This document shows positions 8,296 to 15,980 of a stretch of DNA of 44,066 nt, in pieces (position 1 is the first letter of the stretch; each line of letters begins with the position of its first letter). This DNA comes from Crocosphaera sp. (lineage in GTDB: Bacteria > Cyanobacteriota > Cyanobacteriia > Cyanobacteriales > Microcystaceae), in NCBI GenBank assembly GCA_030065735.1, contig JASJDD010000013.1, positions 1 through 44,066 of the forward strand, read 5' to 3'. Under the pieces are notes generated by a model that was not told the origin of the DNA, ran no database searches, and was given only the letters and a program-made list of their open reading frames with translations. The position numbers and the translations under genes are program-made.

Positions 8296-9231
8296 TCAAC
8301 TGTTGCCTGTTGCCTGTTGCCTGTTGCTTGATACATCTCGCATTCCCAGGGTTGTCAAGGCGACTAAGGTAGCAAATAAAGCAGCCCCGACGGTATGATG
8401 GGTCACGGTTAAGGGTTCTACCTGTAAATGTAGGTAAAAGGTGGCCACCCCCAGAAGTACCTGTAACACCACTACACCACCAGCTATCCAAGCTAGTTTT
8501 CTCAAGGTCGGATGAAGTGCCGGAGTCCGCCAGGCCATGAAAACAACGGTTAAGGTGGCTAAGGTAGCAGGAACTACACCGATAATATGACTATTCATCA
8601 CAGCGCAAAGTTGGGAACCGCCAAAGCATTGATGCAGGGCCCAACGGGAACCCACTAACGCCCCTAATAAACATTGGATATAGACTAAAATAGCAGCAGT
8701 GAGGCTGGCCCATCGCAGTTTTCCGGCGGTGGTGGTGCCTTGATAGGGGGTTAGACAGAGGGCGATGATCACTAAGGTGGCGAAAAAGAGGAGGGCGGTT
8801 CCTAAATGGGCGGTGACAATATCAAAGCGCAACATTTGCGTGACGGTTAAACCCCCTAAGATGCCTTGGAAGACGATTAGCCCTAATGCCCCTAAACAGG
8901 CCCAGGGCAGCCATTTGGGGAGTTCTTGGCGAAACCACCAAGACAGTCCCACTAAGGCTAGGGTACTCAAACCAATCAGGGAAGCATCCAACCGATGGAA
9001 CCATTCTAAGAAAACCTGTAGGTTCATTTGTTGGGTGGGAACTAACTGACCATAACACAGGGGCCAGTCCGGACAAGCTAATCCGGCATTCATCACCCGT
9101 GTAGCACTCCCTACCGCCATGAGTAGGAGGGTCGCGATAGCGATTTTCCACACTAAGCGTCTCATCCATTTTTGGACTTTTGGGCGATCGCTTGAAGTGG
9201 TTATTTGTCCTGTAAGAACAGATTCTGTCAT
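8296..9231 (-). CDS. ctaA: Heme A synthase (COX15/CtaA family)
   Basis: A 311-aa eight-span membrane protein that oxidises the methyl group of heme O to give heme A. Conserved signs are MRRLVWKIAIATLLLM at the first span, GLACPDWPLCYG (conserved Cys pair), VFLEWFHRLDASLIG (heme-ligand His), TAHLG, HQCFGGSQLC (second Cys pair) and VTHHTVGAALFA. The last ten residues (SNRQQATGNS) are encoded by a 7-bp tandem repeat that runs into the stop, so the natural C-terminus has been replaced or lengthened by repeat DNA. Its upstream neighbour is a cupin gene rather than the ctaCDE oxidase subunits. Confidence 0.95.
   Translation of the reverse strand: MTESVLTGQITTSSDRPKVQKWMRRLVWKIAIATLLLMAVGSATRVMNAGLACPDWPLCYGQLVPTQQMNLQVFLEWFHRLDASLIGLSTLALVGLSWWFRQELPKWLPWACLGALGLIVFQGILGGLTVTQMLRFDIVTAHLGTALLFFATLVIIALCLTPYQGTTTAGKLRWASLTAAILVYIQCLLGALVGSRWALHQCFGGSQLCAVMNSHIIGVVPATLATLTVVFMAWRTPALHPTLRKLAWIAGGVVVLQVLLGVATFYLHLQVEPLTVTHHTVGAALFATLVALTTLGMRDVSSNRQQATGNS
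8300..8328. repeat. 7-bp tandem repeat (CTGTTGC) at the 3' end of ctaA
   Basis: About four consecutive CTGTTGC heptamers overlap the last codons of ctaA. This is another STRR-type repeat and here it is translated into Gln/Ala/Thr-rich residues at the very end of the enzyme. Confidence 0.88.
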
Positions 9232-9449
9232 AGCATCCTATTACTTTATTTAACAGATTTTATTGTTAACAAAGTGTTGACTTTGCTACAAAATTGTGTC
9301 TCTTTAAAAGCAGAGCTAGTCAGATTCTACTGAAGGGTTTATGATTTATGCCTGGATTTTTAGGAACTTTTCCTAATCTTTTGATTCAGTTAACAATGAG
9401 TTTACTTAAGTTAACAATCCAAGACCTAAATTTAATTATCTTTTAATTG

Positions 9450-10061
9450 TTAAAAATTTTTGGCGGTATGGTTTAAAGGGTCAAATTCCCATCGTTGTTG
9501 ATAATTGGTTGGGCCATAAATATTAAAACTGATCACAGGTTCCTCTCCTATGATCTCAATGGAATGAATAGCTGAATGAGTAAAACTAATAATCTCTCCA
9601 GAAGAAATAGTCTTTTCTCCTACCTTTTGAATCCGCCCAGAAGCTAAAGTTTCAGATTCTGTTCGCCAAAAAGTATTTTTTTCTTCTCCATTGATCACAG
9701 CAACGATGCCCCAGGTGCCATGATTGTGAATTTTAGAAACTTGTCCTGGTAGCCAAACCACCATTTGGATAGTTAAGGGAAAATTCATTTCATCATATAA
9801 ATTGACAACTGACCATCCTTGTTGAGAATCAGGCCATAGATACTCTCCTTGTATCCAATAAGAGCTAGTCAATAAACGACGGACTAAAGGACGAAGCTTC
9901 AAGAGAATTTGCTCTTCATTCGATGTTTGCTCTAAGATATCTTCTAAATCCGTTAAAAATCGATAGAAACGATAAGTCTTATCTTTCCATTCCCAGTCTT
10001 CGGATAACTGGCATGGCTCACACAAACCATCCTCTCTTACTAACCAATCTGGGGAATTCAT
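9450..10061 (-). CDS. Cysteine-dioxygenase-like cupin protein
   Basis: A 203-aa single-domain cupin resembling the cysteine dioxygenase type I family of non-heme iron thiol dioxygenases. The metal-binding motif is KIHNHGTWGIVAVINGEE (two His near residue 115), and a third candidate ligand is the His in SAIHSIEI near residue 170. The family oxidises small thiols such as cysteine or mercaptopropionate; substrate here is not determinable. I use the ATG at 10061; a TTG one codon upstream is the alternative. It stands alone, 218 bp from ctaA on the same strand, with an AT-rich gap in which I see no strong terminator. Confidence 0.8.
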   Translation of the reverse strand: MNSPDWLVREDGLCEPCQLSEDWEWKDKTYRFYRFLTDLEDILEQTSNEEQILLKLRPLVRRLLTSSYWIQGEYLWPDSQQGWSVVNLYDEMNFPLTIQMVVWLPGQVSKIHNHGTWGIVAVINGEEKNTFWRTESETLASGRIQKVGEKTISSGEIISFTHSAIHSIEIIGEEPVISFNIYGPTNYQQRWEFDPLNHTAKNF

Positions 10062-10102
10062 CAATAATTCTCAGGGGATTTTCAGGTTATTTTTAAGCGA
10101 AT

Positions 10103-10151
10103 GTCGGGCAGAATTCCCTAACATTCTACAACTTAGGGATGAATGCCCGAC
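10103..10151. repeat. Long imperfect hairpin, likely end structure of the IS605-type remnant
   Basis: Two 19-nt arms, starting GTCGGGCA and ending TGCCCGAC, pair with an inner CCCTAA/TTAGGG stem, a 5x5 internal mismatch and an 11-nt loop. It sits 24 nt beyond the stop of the tnpA fragment and just upstream of the cupin gene. IS200/IS605 elements carry such subterminal hairpins in place of inverted repeats, so it fits as one element end. It could also act as a terminator for leftward transcription. Confidence 0.6.
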
Positions 10152-10175
10152 CAGCAAATAAACCGCAAAGCGTCT

Positions 10176-10274
10176 TTATTTCTTAGTTTCTAAGCCTCCT
10201 GATTGATTTTTGATATATTCTTTGACCACTTCTAATGGTGCGCCCCCACAAGAAATTATACACGCTTGTATCAT
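10176..10274 (-). pseudogene. tnpA: C-terminal fragment of an IS200/IS605 TnpA (Y1 transposase)
   Basis: Thirty-two codons on the minus strand encode MIQACIISCGGAP followed by LEVVKEYIKNQ, the typical C-terminal end of IS200/IS605 single-strand transposases, then a normal stop. The catalytic HUH and Tyr regions are missing, and an in-frame TAG occurs five codons upstream of the ATG. It points away from the tnpB-like fragment starting 54 bp to the right, the divergent layout of IS605. Confidence 0.65.
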
Positions 10275-10327
10275 GCCATATAATGTCTAGGATATTCCAT
10301 CAGGCAGGAAACTTGCCAGTTCATTAG

Positions 10328-10426
10328 ACCATAGATAAGGAGCCGTCTCCCTTGGTTGAAGCAGGAATTGAACAACAAGCCTGTCTAGGTTTGTCTAGGT
10401 TTCATGAAGCAGATCCCATAACTTAG
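10328..10426 (+). pseudogene. Probable C-terminal fragment of IS605 TnpB
   Basis: A frame of 32 codons encodes DKEPSPLVEAG, then IEQQACLGLSRFHEADP and a stop. Cyanobacterial IS605 TnpB proteins often end in a loosely conserved tail of this kind after the RuvC domain, so I read it as the tnpB end by position and flavour rather than by a firm motif. Together with the divergent tnpA tail it implies an internal deletion that removed most of both genes. Confidence 0.35.
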
Positions 10427-10985
10427 CGGCATTCCAATATGAAGATTTATATCGATATCGAATTTCGCGTGATAGAAAATTCTAGAGAATCGGTAAGATG
10501 AAGGTAGCCTATTGAGGGAAAGCCAAAGAATACAAAGGCTCACACACAGCATAGCTAAGTGTTAGTCAGTAGCATTGTTTAGCATTGTTGTATATTATTT
10601 CTCCTGGCTGTAACAGGAACACTAGAGTTCCTGTTGATTATCCCTGTTCTCTCAAACCAATCATCTCTCTACCTCAATACCTAATCTAACGTGAGTTCGA
10701 CGGAACTTGAATAGCTAAATCTCAGACTCAGTAGACTTTATAGAGAATCTTGAGGAAATTGTCATTGTCAACTGGCAGAACCTAATGGCAATAAACTAGC
10801 AATTAAGAAGTGATCACTAACTCAAAAGAGCCTATTCTCAATAAGTTTCAAGGGGTTTCTGTGAGCGGTTTTGGTATAAATTAACCGAATTGAAGATTAT
10901 GAGAGGTAGAAAGTGCAAGATAACAGAATTGAAAAGTGGGGGAGTGGCTTGATTTTTGATCAATAAATTTAAGAGGAAAAAATCA
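10427..10985 (+). other. 559-bp gene-free leader upstream of the CIS cluster
   Basis: No coding frame is supported here. It contains the hairpin at 10612-10635, a doubled AGCATTGTT word near 10571-10590, a short AGTTC/GAACT inverted repeat near 10692, and a TATAAA box at 10875-10880 without a good -35 partner. An AAGAGG Shine-Dalgarno-like stretch lies just before the ATG at 10986. As the cluster reads rightward without another gap this size, the operon promoter is probably in this stretch or just upstream. Confidence 0.45.
10612..10635. promoter_or_regulatory. Perfect 9-bp inverted repeat, candidate operator or hairpin
   Basis: AACAGGAAC and GTTCCTGTT flank a 6-nt spacer, 351 bp upstream of the first CIS-cluster gene. 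It has no T-run so a terminator is unlikely. A dyad of this size could bind a dimeric regulator, but no regulator gene is in view. Confidence 0.4.
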
Positions 10986-11402
10986 ATGTTAGACATGAAG
11001 TATGGTGTTAATCTGACGATTCCTGGAGGTCCTCAGTTTTCCTTGTCTAATCAACCACTCAAGAGTGAAGTTTATCAACACTTTAATTTGACTCTGAATG
11101 CCGGCAATACCTCTGAAACAATTACCTTAAGTGGCATTCAAGAAAGTAACTTGTTGGTAATTAAAACTAAAAAAATGTTTGCCACTGATTCTGCTTCAAC
11201 AATAACCTACCAAATAGGATCAGCAACAGCCTTACCCCTTGAAGCCCCCCTATTAATGGCAGGAACATGGCTGAGATCTTTGCTTGAAGGCACGGGTGAA
11301 CTGACCATAGCCTTTGCATTTACTCCTGATGGTGCCACAGAAGATTACGTCACTGTAGAGGTGATTTTTGGGAAACCCGAAGCCACAGCACCCACAACTT
11401 AG
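10986..11402 (+). CDS. Small CIS-cluster protein of unknown function, 138 aa
   Basis: First gene of the cluster. I chose ATG 10986 because AGAGG lies about ten bases upstream; a TTG at 10956 would add ten basic residues. The protein looks all-beta, with a Gly/Pro start (VNLTIPGGPQFSLS), a middle ETITLSGIQESNLLVIKT and a TALPLEAPLLMAG segment. This rhythm resembles small virion or fibre-associated beta-sandwich proteins, but I cannot name a family. No signal peptide, membrane segment or cysteine. Its place at the head of the operon and the 158-bp gap after it suggest a structural or accessory role in the particle. Function is open. Confidence 0.6.
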   Translation: MLDMKYGVNLTIPGGPQFSLSNQPLKSEVYQHFNLTLNAGNTSETITLSGIQESNLLVIKTKKMFATDSASTITYQIGSATALPLEAPLLMAGTWLRSLLEGTGELTIAFAFTPDGATEDYVTVEVIFGKPEATAPTT

Positions 11403-11417
11403 AGCAGTTTTCAATTG

Positions 11418-11560
11418 GATGTATCAATATTTTCGTTGTTAGATCCAGTTTTCAAGGTGCAATACCGACTGCTTGGTTTTCGCTTTTCGGTATATTCTTA
11501 CTATACCACAATTAATGTCAAGCCGTCCTTTAAGGAGGGGGTTTCAAACCCAAATTTTCG
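11418..11560. other. Gap with paired palindromes, possible IS200/IS605-type end remnant
   Basis: Two adjacent palindromes, TCCTTTAAGGA at 11526-11536 and GGGTTTCAAACCC at 11539-11551, sit just before the cap-protein gene. The same two-part plan (CCTTTTAAGG then GGGGTTTTAACCCC) recurs at the right edge of the window, where it interrupts a toxin gene. On the minus strand a TTGACA box lies at 11516-11521. The strong AAGGAGG within the first palindrome is about 23 nt from the next start codon, too far for a normal ribosome binding site. Confidence 0.35.
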
Positions 11561-12154
11561 ATGATCTTTGATGCCATGAAGCTAATACAAATTGCCTTAC
11601 AGCAATATATTTTAGAAGCTGAAAATCTCAATACAAATGAGCAAATCGTCATTCTTGATAATATTGCTATGGCTGAATTTTTAGGCGGGACAAAAACCAT
11701 TGAAGATCAGAAGATTGTCATGAGTTTAGTCAATCTTCAAGAAGAAGCCTCCCTAAAAAACGAACCCTATTATCGCCTGGAAAACGGGCGGACGATTTAT
11801 CAAAACCCACCAGTTCAGGTTAATCTGTTTATCCTCTTTTCCATCCTCCATAGTGAAAACTACGAAGGATCACTTAAACGCCTCTCACGGGTCATTGAAT
11901 TTTTTCAATGGAAAAAAGACTTTTCTTTTACCAATACTTCAACTGCCATTGATCTGTCCCAAGAAGTGCAAGTCTTTCCCGAACTTTATAGCTTAACCTT
12001 TGAACAATTGAACTATCTCTGGGGTAGTCTGGGGGGAAAACAAGTTCCCTTTGCCTTGTACCGCGTCCGTTTAGTCGCCCTAGAAGCCAGCAAACGTCCC
12101 GCCCAAAGCCCACCCATTACTGTCATTACCCTCAACAGCAATGGATCTACCTAG
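11561..12154 (+). CDS. CIS tail terminator/cap protein, Pvc16/Afp16 family (DUF4255)
   Basis: A 197-aa protein matching the Pvc16 N-terminal domain family (DUF4255), which caps the distal end of the sheath-tube in Afp, PVC and related particles. The typical beginning MIFDAMKLIQIALQQYI is present, with VILDNIAMAEFLG, a NPPVQVNLFILFSILHSENYEGSLKRLS core and FPELYSLTFEQLNYLWGSLGG, the family hallmark. I start at 11561 because MIFDA is the normal family start. In Afp-like operons this gene is usually last; here it is near the front. The next gene follows by 2 nt. Confidence 0.88.
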   Translation: MIFDAMKLIQIALQQYILEAENLNTNEQIVILDNIAMAEFLGGTKTIEDQKIVMSLVNLQEEASLKNEPYYRLENGRTIYQNPPVQVNLFILFSILHSENYEGSLKRLSRVIEFFQWKKDFSFTNTSTAIDLSQEVQVFPELYSLTFEQLNYLWGSLGGKQVPFALYRVRLVALEASKRPAQSPPITVITLNSNGST

Positions 12155-12156
12155 CC

Positions 12157-13380
12157 ATGTCCATCCAAATTATCTATCAACCCCTACTTCATATCCAACT
12201 ATGGCACGATTATATTTTAGGGCAACCCGATCCTCCAACATTGCCCGATAGTTACGATATTTCTGACCTATTCACCCTAGTTCCTACCTCAGAGTGTGTG
12301 AGAACCCTGAAAAATTTGCGGTGGGTGTATCGACCTAATAATAGAGGAGGACAAATTTTTGCCCAAGTCAAAGCCGTAGATGCTGAAAACTTCGCCACCC
12401 AATTTCCCATTAAGGAACCCCATCAACTCACCTTTTGGTTGATAATAAAAAACCCCTACTTTGCCAACTTTAGTAACCTTCCCCTAACAACCCCAGGCAA
12501 CACCCTTTATTACTTTTCCAACCTCAGTAACAATCAAGGTCATAACCTCTTCCTGACCCATTCCCTACCTACTTATACCCCAGAAAGGGAATATGCGATC
12601 GGGGAGTTTGTCACCCATGAAGGTGAACTGTTAGAAGCTTTGACTTATATAGGCTCTGCTGAAGAGGAGATCAATGAAGACAACTGGCAAACCATCGAAC
12701 CCAACAGTCAGTATGTCTCAGCCTTGGATCGATTAAGCTGGCAATCTTTCTCACGGACTCAAATTATTCCCAATCTAAATCCTGGGGATAACTTTAGCCT
12801 CAAATTAATCAATGCCAATGAACAAGAAACCTTTATTTTTCAAGGAACCGCCCCCCCAAACCATCCTCCAGAAAGCCCTTTAACCGTTAACCTCAACTTT
12901 GGGCAACAACGGGTAGGAAAATATCAACTCACCCTCAATGACACCAGAGTAGATGAATTTGTCTTAAAAAAGGCGATCGCTGCCTCCAATGCTTGGGGGT
13001 TGGTAGAAATTATCTTAAATGACAATCTAGTATCTAGGGAATTTTCCCCCCTAGAACAAAGTGGACAACAAACCCTCATTCGTCCCAAAACCTACGTCAT
13101 TCGCTGGAAAAATCGGTCGACACGCTGGCGTTATCACTACGAAGAATCTTCCGCTTTTGAACCCGAAGACTTCTCAGACTTTGACCAATTATTTGATCTC
13201 GATCCCTCACAGGAGCAAACCTATGCCACAAAAGACCTATTCGGACTCTTATTACGACCCTCCACCTTCCTAACCAATCAACAAAGCCAACGATTACCCG
13301 CACCAGGGGTTACGCGAATCGTACCCCAAACCGATGACAACCAACAGATCACTGCGATCTTTTCTGACATCTATCTTTAA
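12157..13380 (+). CDS. CIS-associated protein of unknown function with a CBM5/12-like segment, 407 aa
   Basis: A soluble 407-aa protein, mostly beta, with no signal peptide. The first 120 residues (LLHIQLWHDYILGQ, then LVPTSECVRTLKNLRWVYR) resemble the N-terminal part of uncharacterised proteins found beside Pvc16 genes in other eCIS loci; this is from memory of the pattern, not a search. Residues about 140-185 (YAIGEFVTHEGELLEAL, closing with DNWQTI) fit the short three-strand plan of carbohydrate-binding module 5/12. A similar segment occurs near the N-terminus of the fibre-like protein at 23741. It is encoded 2 nt after the cap gene and just before the sheath gene, so a cap-side or sheath-end role is possible. 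Not confidently assigned. Confidence 0.6.
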   Translation: MSIQIIYQPLLHIQLWHDYILGQPDPPTLPDSYDISDLFTLVPTSECVRTLKNLRWVYRPNNRGGQIFAQVKAVDAENFATQFPIKEPHQLTFWLIIKNPYFANFSNLPLTTPGNTLYYFSNLSNNQGHNLFLTHSLPTYTPEREYAIGEFVTHEGELLEALTYIGSAEEEINEDNWQTIEPNSQYVSALDRLSWQSFSRTQIIPNLNPGDNFSLKLINANEQETFIFQGTAPPNHPPESPLTVNLNFGQQRVGKYQLTLNDTRVDEFVLKKAIAASNAWGLVEIILNDNLVSREFSPLEQSGQQTLIRPKTYVIRWKNRSTRWRYHYEESSAFEPEDFSDFDQLFDLDPSQEQTYATKDLFGLLLRPSTFLTNQQSQRLPAPGVTRIVPQTDDNQQITAIFSDIYL

Positions 13381-13434
13381 CCAACCTGAGTTCAATCAAG
13401 GAGTATTTCAAATTAAGAATTAACATACTTCTAA

Positions 13435-13476
13435 CATTCTTAATTCTTCATTCTTAATTCTTCATTCTTAATTCTT
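13435..13476. repeat. Three 14-bp tandem repeats (CATTCTTAATTCTT) before the sheath gene
   Basis: Three perfect copies occupy most of the 107-bp gap between the 407-aa gene and the sheath gene, ending 11 bases before the sheath ATG. They lie where the ribosome binding site should be, and no good Shine-Dalgarno stretch remains. The unit resembles the 14-bp repeat at 7238. Confidence 0.92.
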
Positions 13477-13487
13477 GAGAATCTACC

Positions 13488-14960
13488 ATGGCAAGCACTT
13501 ACAAAACACCAGGGGTTTATATCGAGGAAATCTCTAAGTTTCCCCCCTCCGTCGCCCCAGTAGCCACCGCTATTCCCGCCTTTATTGGTTATACCCAAAA
13601 AGCCCAAGAAAAAATAGCTGATGATTTACTCTTAAAACCCAAGCGTATTGTTTCTTTATTGGAGTATGAGGAGTTCTTTGGCCAAACTGAACCAGAAGGC
13701 ACGAGCGTCGTCAGTATTAATATCGAAGACCAAATTGATAATGATGGCAACGTGATCCAACGTAGAGTCAGTGGCGCAGTGAACAATCCCTCTGCCCACA
13801 ATATGTACTATGCCATGCAAGCCTATTTTAACAACGGTGGCGGTCCTTGTTATATCGTCTCTGTGGGCAAAATTGCCGATGCAGGGGGGATTATTACGCC
13901 AGGGGATCAAGACGAAGGCCTTAACGCAGGCATTAACGCAGTTGCCGAGGAAGACGAAGTGACCCTATTTGTCTTCCCTGAGTCCCAAGCACTCAGTTCT
14001 GCTGGCAGAACCAGTGTTTTTGATGCAGCCATCCAACAATGTGTGTTACTCAAGGATCGCTTTGCCATTTTCGATCTGCAAGTTCCCACAGATGGTCAAA
14101 CCATTAACGCCGCAGCCGATGAGTTTCGTAATCTGAGTTTAACCTTAGATGCCCTCAAATATGCTGCGGTTTACACCCCTAATGTAGAGACCAGCTTTAA
14201 CTATCTCTACGATGAGGCCAATGTTGTCTTGACCCATCAAACCACCGATCCCGCCGGAACCTCTAATAATGGAGCCTTTGAGGGACAACCCATGACCAGT
14301 TTAGCTCCTGACAAAGACGATCCCTCCGTAGGAGATGCCATTTTGTTCAACCTCGTCAAAGCGGCCATCGATGAGATCCCGTTAATCCTTCCCCCCAGTC
14401 CCCTCGTCGCCGGCCAATATGCCAGAGTGGATGCCACCAGAGGGGTCTGGAAAGCTCCTGCCAACGTCGTTTTAAGCTCTGTCATCAAACCTACCCTGAA
14501 AATTACCGAAGCCCAACAGGAAGACCTCAACGTACATACTTCGGGTAAATCGATTAATGCCATTCGAGCCTTCACTGGTCAAGGGACCTTGATTTGGGGA
14601 TCTCGTACCCTCGATGGTAATAGTAACGAATGGCGTTATGTTCCCGTGCGACGCTTCTTTAACATGGCCGAAGAATCTATCAAAAAAGCCACCGAACGGT
14701 TTGTCTTTGAACCCAACGATGCCAATACCTGGGTCAAAGTTCGGTCAATGATTGAAAACTTTTTAATTCTGCAATGGCGGGCAGGAGCTTTGGCCGGTGC
14801 TAAGCCTGAACAAGCCTTTTTTGTCAACGTGGGACTCAATCAAACCATGACCGCCCTTGATATTCTCGAAGGTCGCATGATTGTGGAGATTGGTATGGCA
14901 GTCGTTCGTCCAGCAGAGTTTATTATTCTGCGCTTCTCCCACAAGATGCAAGAAAGCTAA
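13488..14960 (+). CDS. CIS contractile sheath protein (Afp2-4/Pvc2 family)
   Basis: A 490-aa phage-tail-sheath-type protein forming the outer contractile tube. The N-terminal signature TYKTPGVYIEEISKFPPSV with AIPAFIGYT is diagnostic, as is the C-terminal region WRYVPVRRFFNMAEESI, then ATERFVFEPNDANTW and the end VVRPAEFIILRFSHKM, which forms the inner sheath handshake strands. Residues about 90-330 form the outer domain, with NNGGGPCYIVSVG. Afp and PVC have three sheath paralogues; here one gene suffices, as in simpler eCIS. The ATG follows the 14-bp repeats. Confidence 0.96.
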   Translation: MASTYKTPGVYIEEISKFPPSVAPVATAIPAFIGYTQKAQEKIADDLLLKPKRIVSLLEYEEFFGQTEPEGTSVVSINIEDQIDNDGNVIQRRVSGAVNNPSAHNMYYAMQAYFNNGGGPCYIVSVGKIADAGGIITPGDQDEGLNAGINAVAEEDEVTLFVFPESQALSSAGRTSVFDAAIQQCVLLKDRFAIFDLQVPTDGQTINAAADEFRNLSLTLDALKYAAVYTPNVETSFNYLYDEANVVLTHQTTDPAGTSNNGAFEGQPMTSLAPDKDDPSVGDAILFNLVKAAIDEIPLILPPSPLVAGQYARVDATRGVWKAPANVVLSSVIKPTLKITEAQQEDLNVHTSGKSINAIRAFTGQGTLIWGSRTLDGNSNEWRYVPVRRFFNMAEESIKKATERFVFEPNDANTWVKVRSMIENFLILQWRAGALAGAKPEQAFFVNVGLNQTMTALDILEGRMIVEIGMAVVRPAEFIILRFSHKMQES

Positions 14961-15015
14961 GATGATCGGCTCAAATTTCCTTAATTAATCAACTCATATA
15001 ACCAGTAAATTAATC

Positions 15016-15447
15016 ATGGCTGAATATCCCTTACCTAAGTTTCATTTCCAAGTTGAATGGGGCGGAACTCGCCTAGGGTTCACGGAAATCTCTGGTCTTT
15101 CGGTAGAAACGGAGGTGATCGAATATCGAGAAGGAAACTTACCCGAATATCACAAACTGAAAATGCCTGGGATGCAAAAATACGGCAACATCACCCTGAA
15201 ACGGGGAACCTTTCAAGGGGACAACGATTTTTATACCTGGTGGAATACGGTCGCCTTAAACACCATCGAACGGCGGGATCTCACCATTAGTTTATTAAAT
15301 GAAGACCATGAACCCGTCGTGGTTTGGAAAGTAAAAAATGCTTGGCCCACCAAAGTCCAACCAGGCGATGTCAAAGCGGATGCGAATGAAACCCTAATCG
15401 AATCCATCGAAGTAGTTCACGAAGGATTAACCATTCAAAACGAGTAA
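15016..15447 (+). CDS. CIS inner tube protein (Afp1/Pvc1, T4 gp19-like)
   Basis: A 143-aa tube protein whose hexameric rings build the inner tube. The sequence has the gp19/Hcp-like plan: PLPKFHFQVEWGG, FTEISGLSVETEVIEYREG, MPGMQKYGNITLKRG, DFYTWWNTV and KNAWPTKVQPGDVKAD with ESIEVVHEGLTI at the end. These are very strong family motifs. It follows the sheath gene by 55 bp and is followed by a related tube-like gene after 8 nt. Confidence 0.96.
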   Translation: MAEYPLPKFHFQVEWGGTRLGFTEISGLSVETEVIEYREGNLPEYHKLKMPGMQKYGNITLKRGTFQGDNDFYTWWNTVALNTIERRDLTISLLNEDHEPVVVWKVKNAWPTKVQPGDVKADANETLIESIEVVHEGLTIQNE

Positions 15448-15455
15448 AAACCAGT

Positions 15456-15962
15456 ATGATGCGTACCTATCCCCCCGTGAGCTTTTTCTTTGAAGTGACC
15501 TTTCAAGGAAGCTTTAAAGATGCTCAAGGAAGCAATGTCAATCTATCCCAAGAAACTGTCGAAACTCGCTTTCAGAGCGTCAGTGGCTTAAGCGTTGAAT
15601 TACAAACAGAAACCCTCAAAGAAGGCGGTCAACAACGCTTTGAACACATTTTACCGGTTCGCAGTAAATACAATCCTCTGGTTCTTAAAAGGGGACTACT
15701 TAAAGATTCTAAGCTGATCCAATGGTGTCAGTCTGCCATCGATGAGTTTGACATTCAACCCCTAGATTTATTAGTTAATTTACTGCAACTTAAGGGAGCT
15801 AATGAACCACAACAGAACCCCACTTTAGAACCCCTAATGACCTGGAATGTGTTCAACGCTTGGCCAAAAAAATGGTCGGTTTCCGATTTTAACGCCGAAC
15901 AAAACGCCATTGCCATTGAATCCCTAGAACTTAATTACAGCTACTTTACCCAACAAAATTAA
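15456..15962 (+). CDS. Second tube-like protein, Afp5/Pvc5-type tube initiator
   Basis: A 168-aa paralogue of the tube protein with the same order of motifs (PPVSFFFEVTFQG, FQSVSGLSVELQTE, LVLKRGLLKDSKLIQW, FNAWPKKWSVSDFNAEQN, ESLELNYSYF). It is divergent enough to be a separate role. In Afp and PVC the equivalent Afp5 ring sits between the baseplate hub and the main tube. ATGATG at 15456 and 15459 are alternative starts. Order tube, Afp5, Afp6, Afp7, spike is the standard eCIS order, which supports the call. Confidence 0.88.
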   Translation: MMRTYPPVSFFFEVTFQGSFKDAQGSNVNLSQETVETRFQSVSGLSVELQTETLKEGGQQRFEHILPVRSKYNPLVLKRGLLKDSKLIQWCQSAIDEFDIQPLDLLVNLLQLKGANEPQQNPTLEPLMTWNVFNAWPKKWSVSDFNAEQNAIAIESLELNYSYFTQQN

Positions 15963-15980
15963 ACAGGAGAAACCGGACTG

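Noticed and set aside
8765-9169. Several open frames overlapping ctaA on both strands
   Set aside because: They lie within a clear ctaA reading frame with all heme A synthase motifs and have no family features of their own.
10852-10880. Sigma70-type promoter with the TATAAA box before the CIS cluster
   Set aside because: No acceptable -35 element lies 16-18 bases upstream, so I did not annotate it as a promoter.
11418-11560. Possible CRISPR leader on the minus strand (TTGACA box followed by CCTTGAAAACTG)
   Set aside because: No direct repeats separated by spacers follow on that strand and no cas gene is in the window.
13589-14951. Reverse-strand frames within the sheath gene
   Set aside because: They are antisense shadows of a strongly conserved sheath protein.
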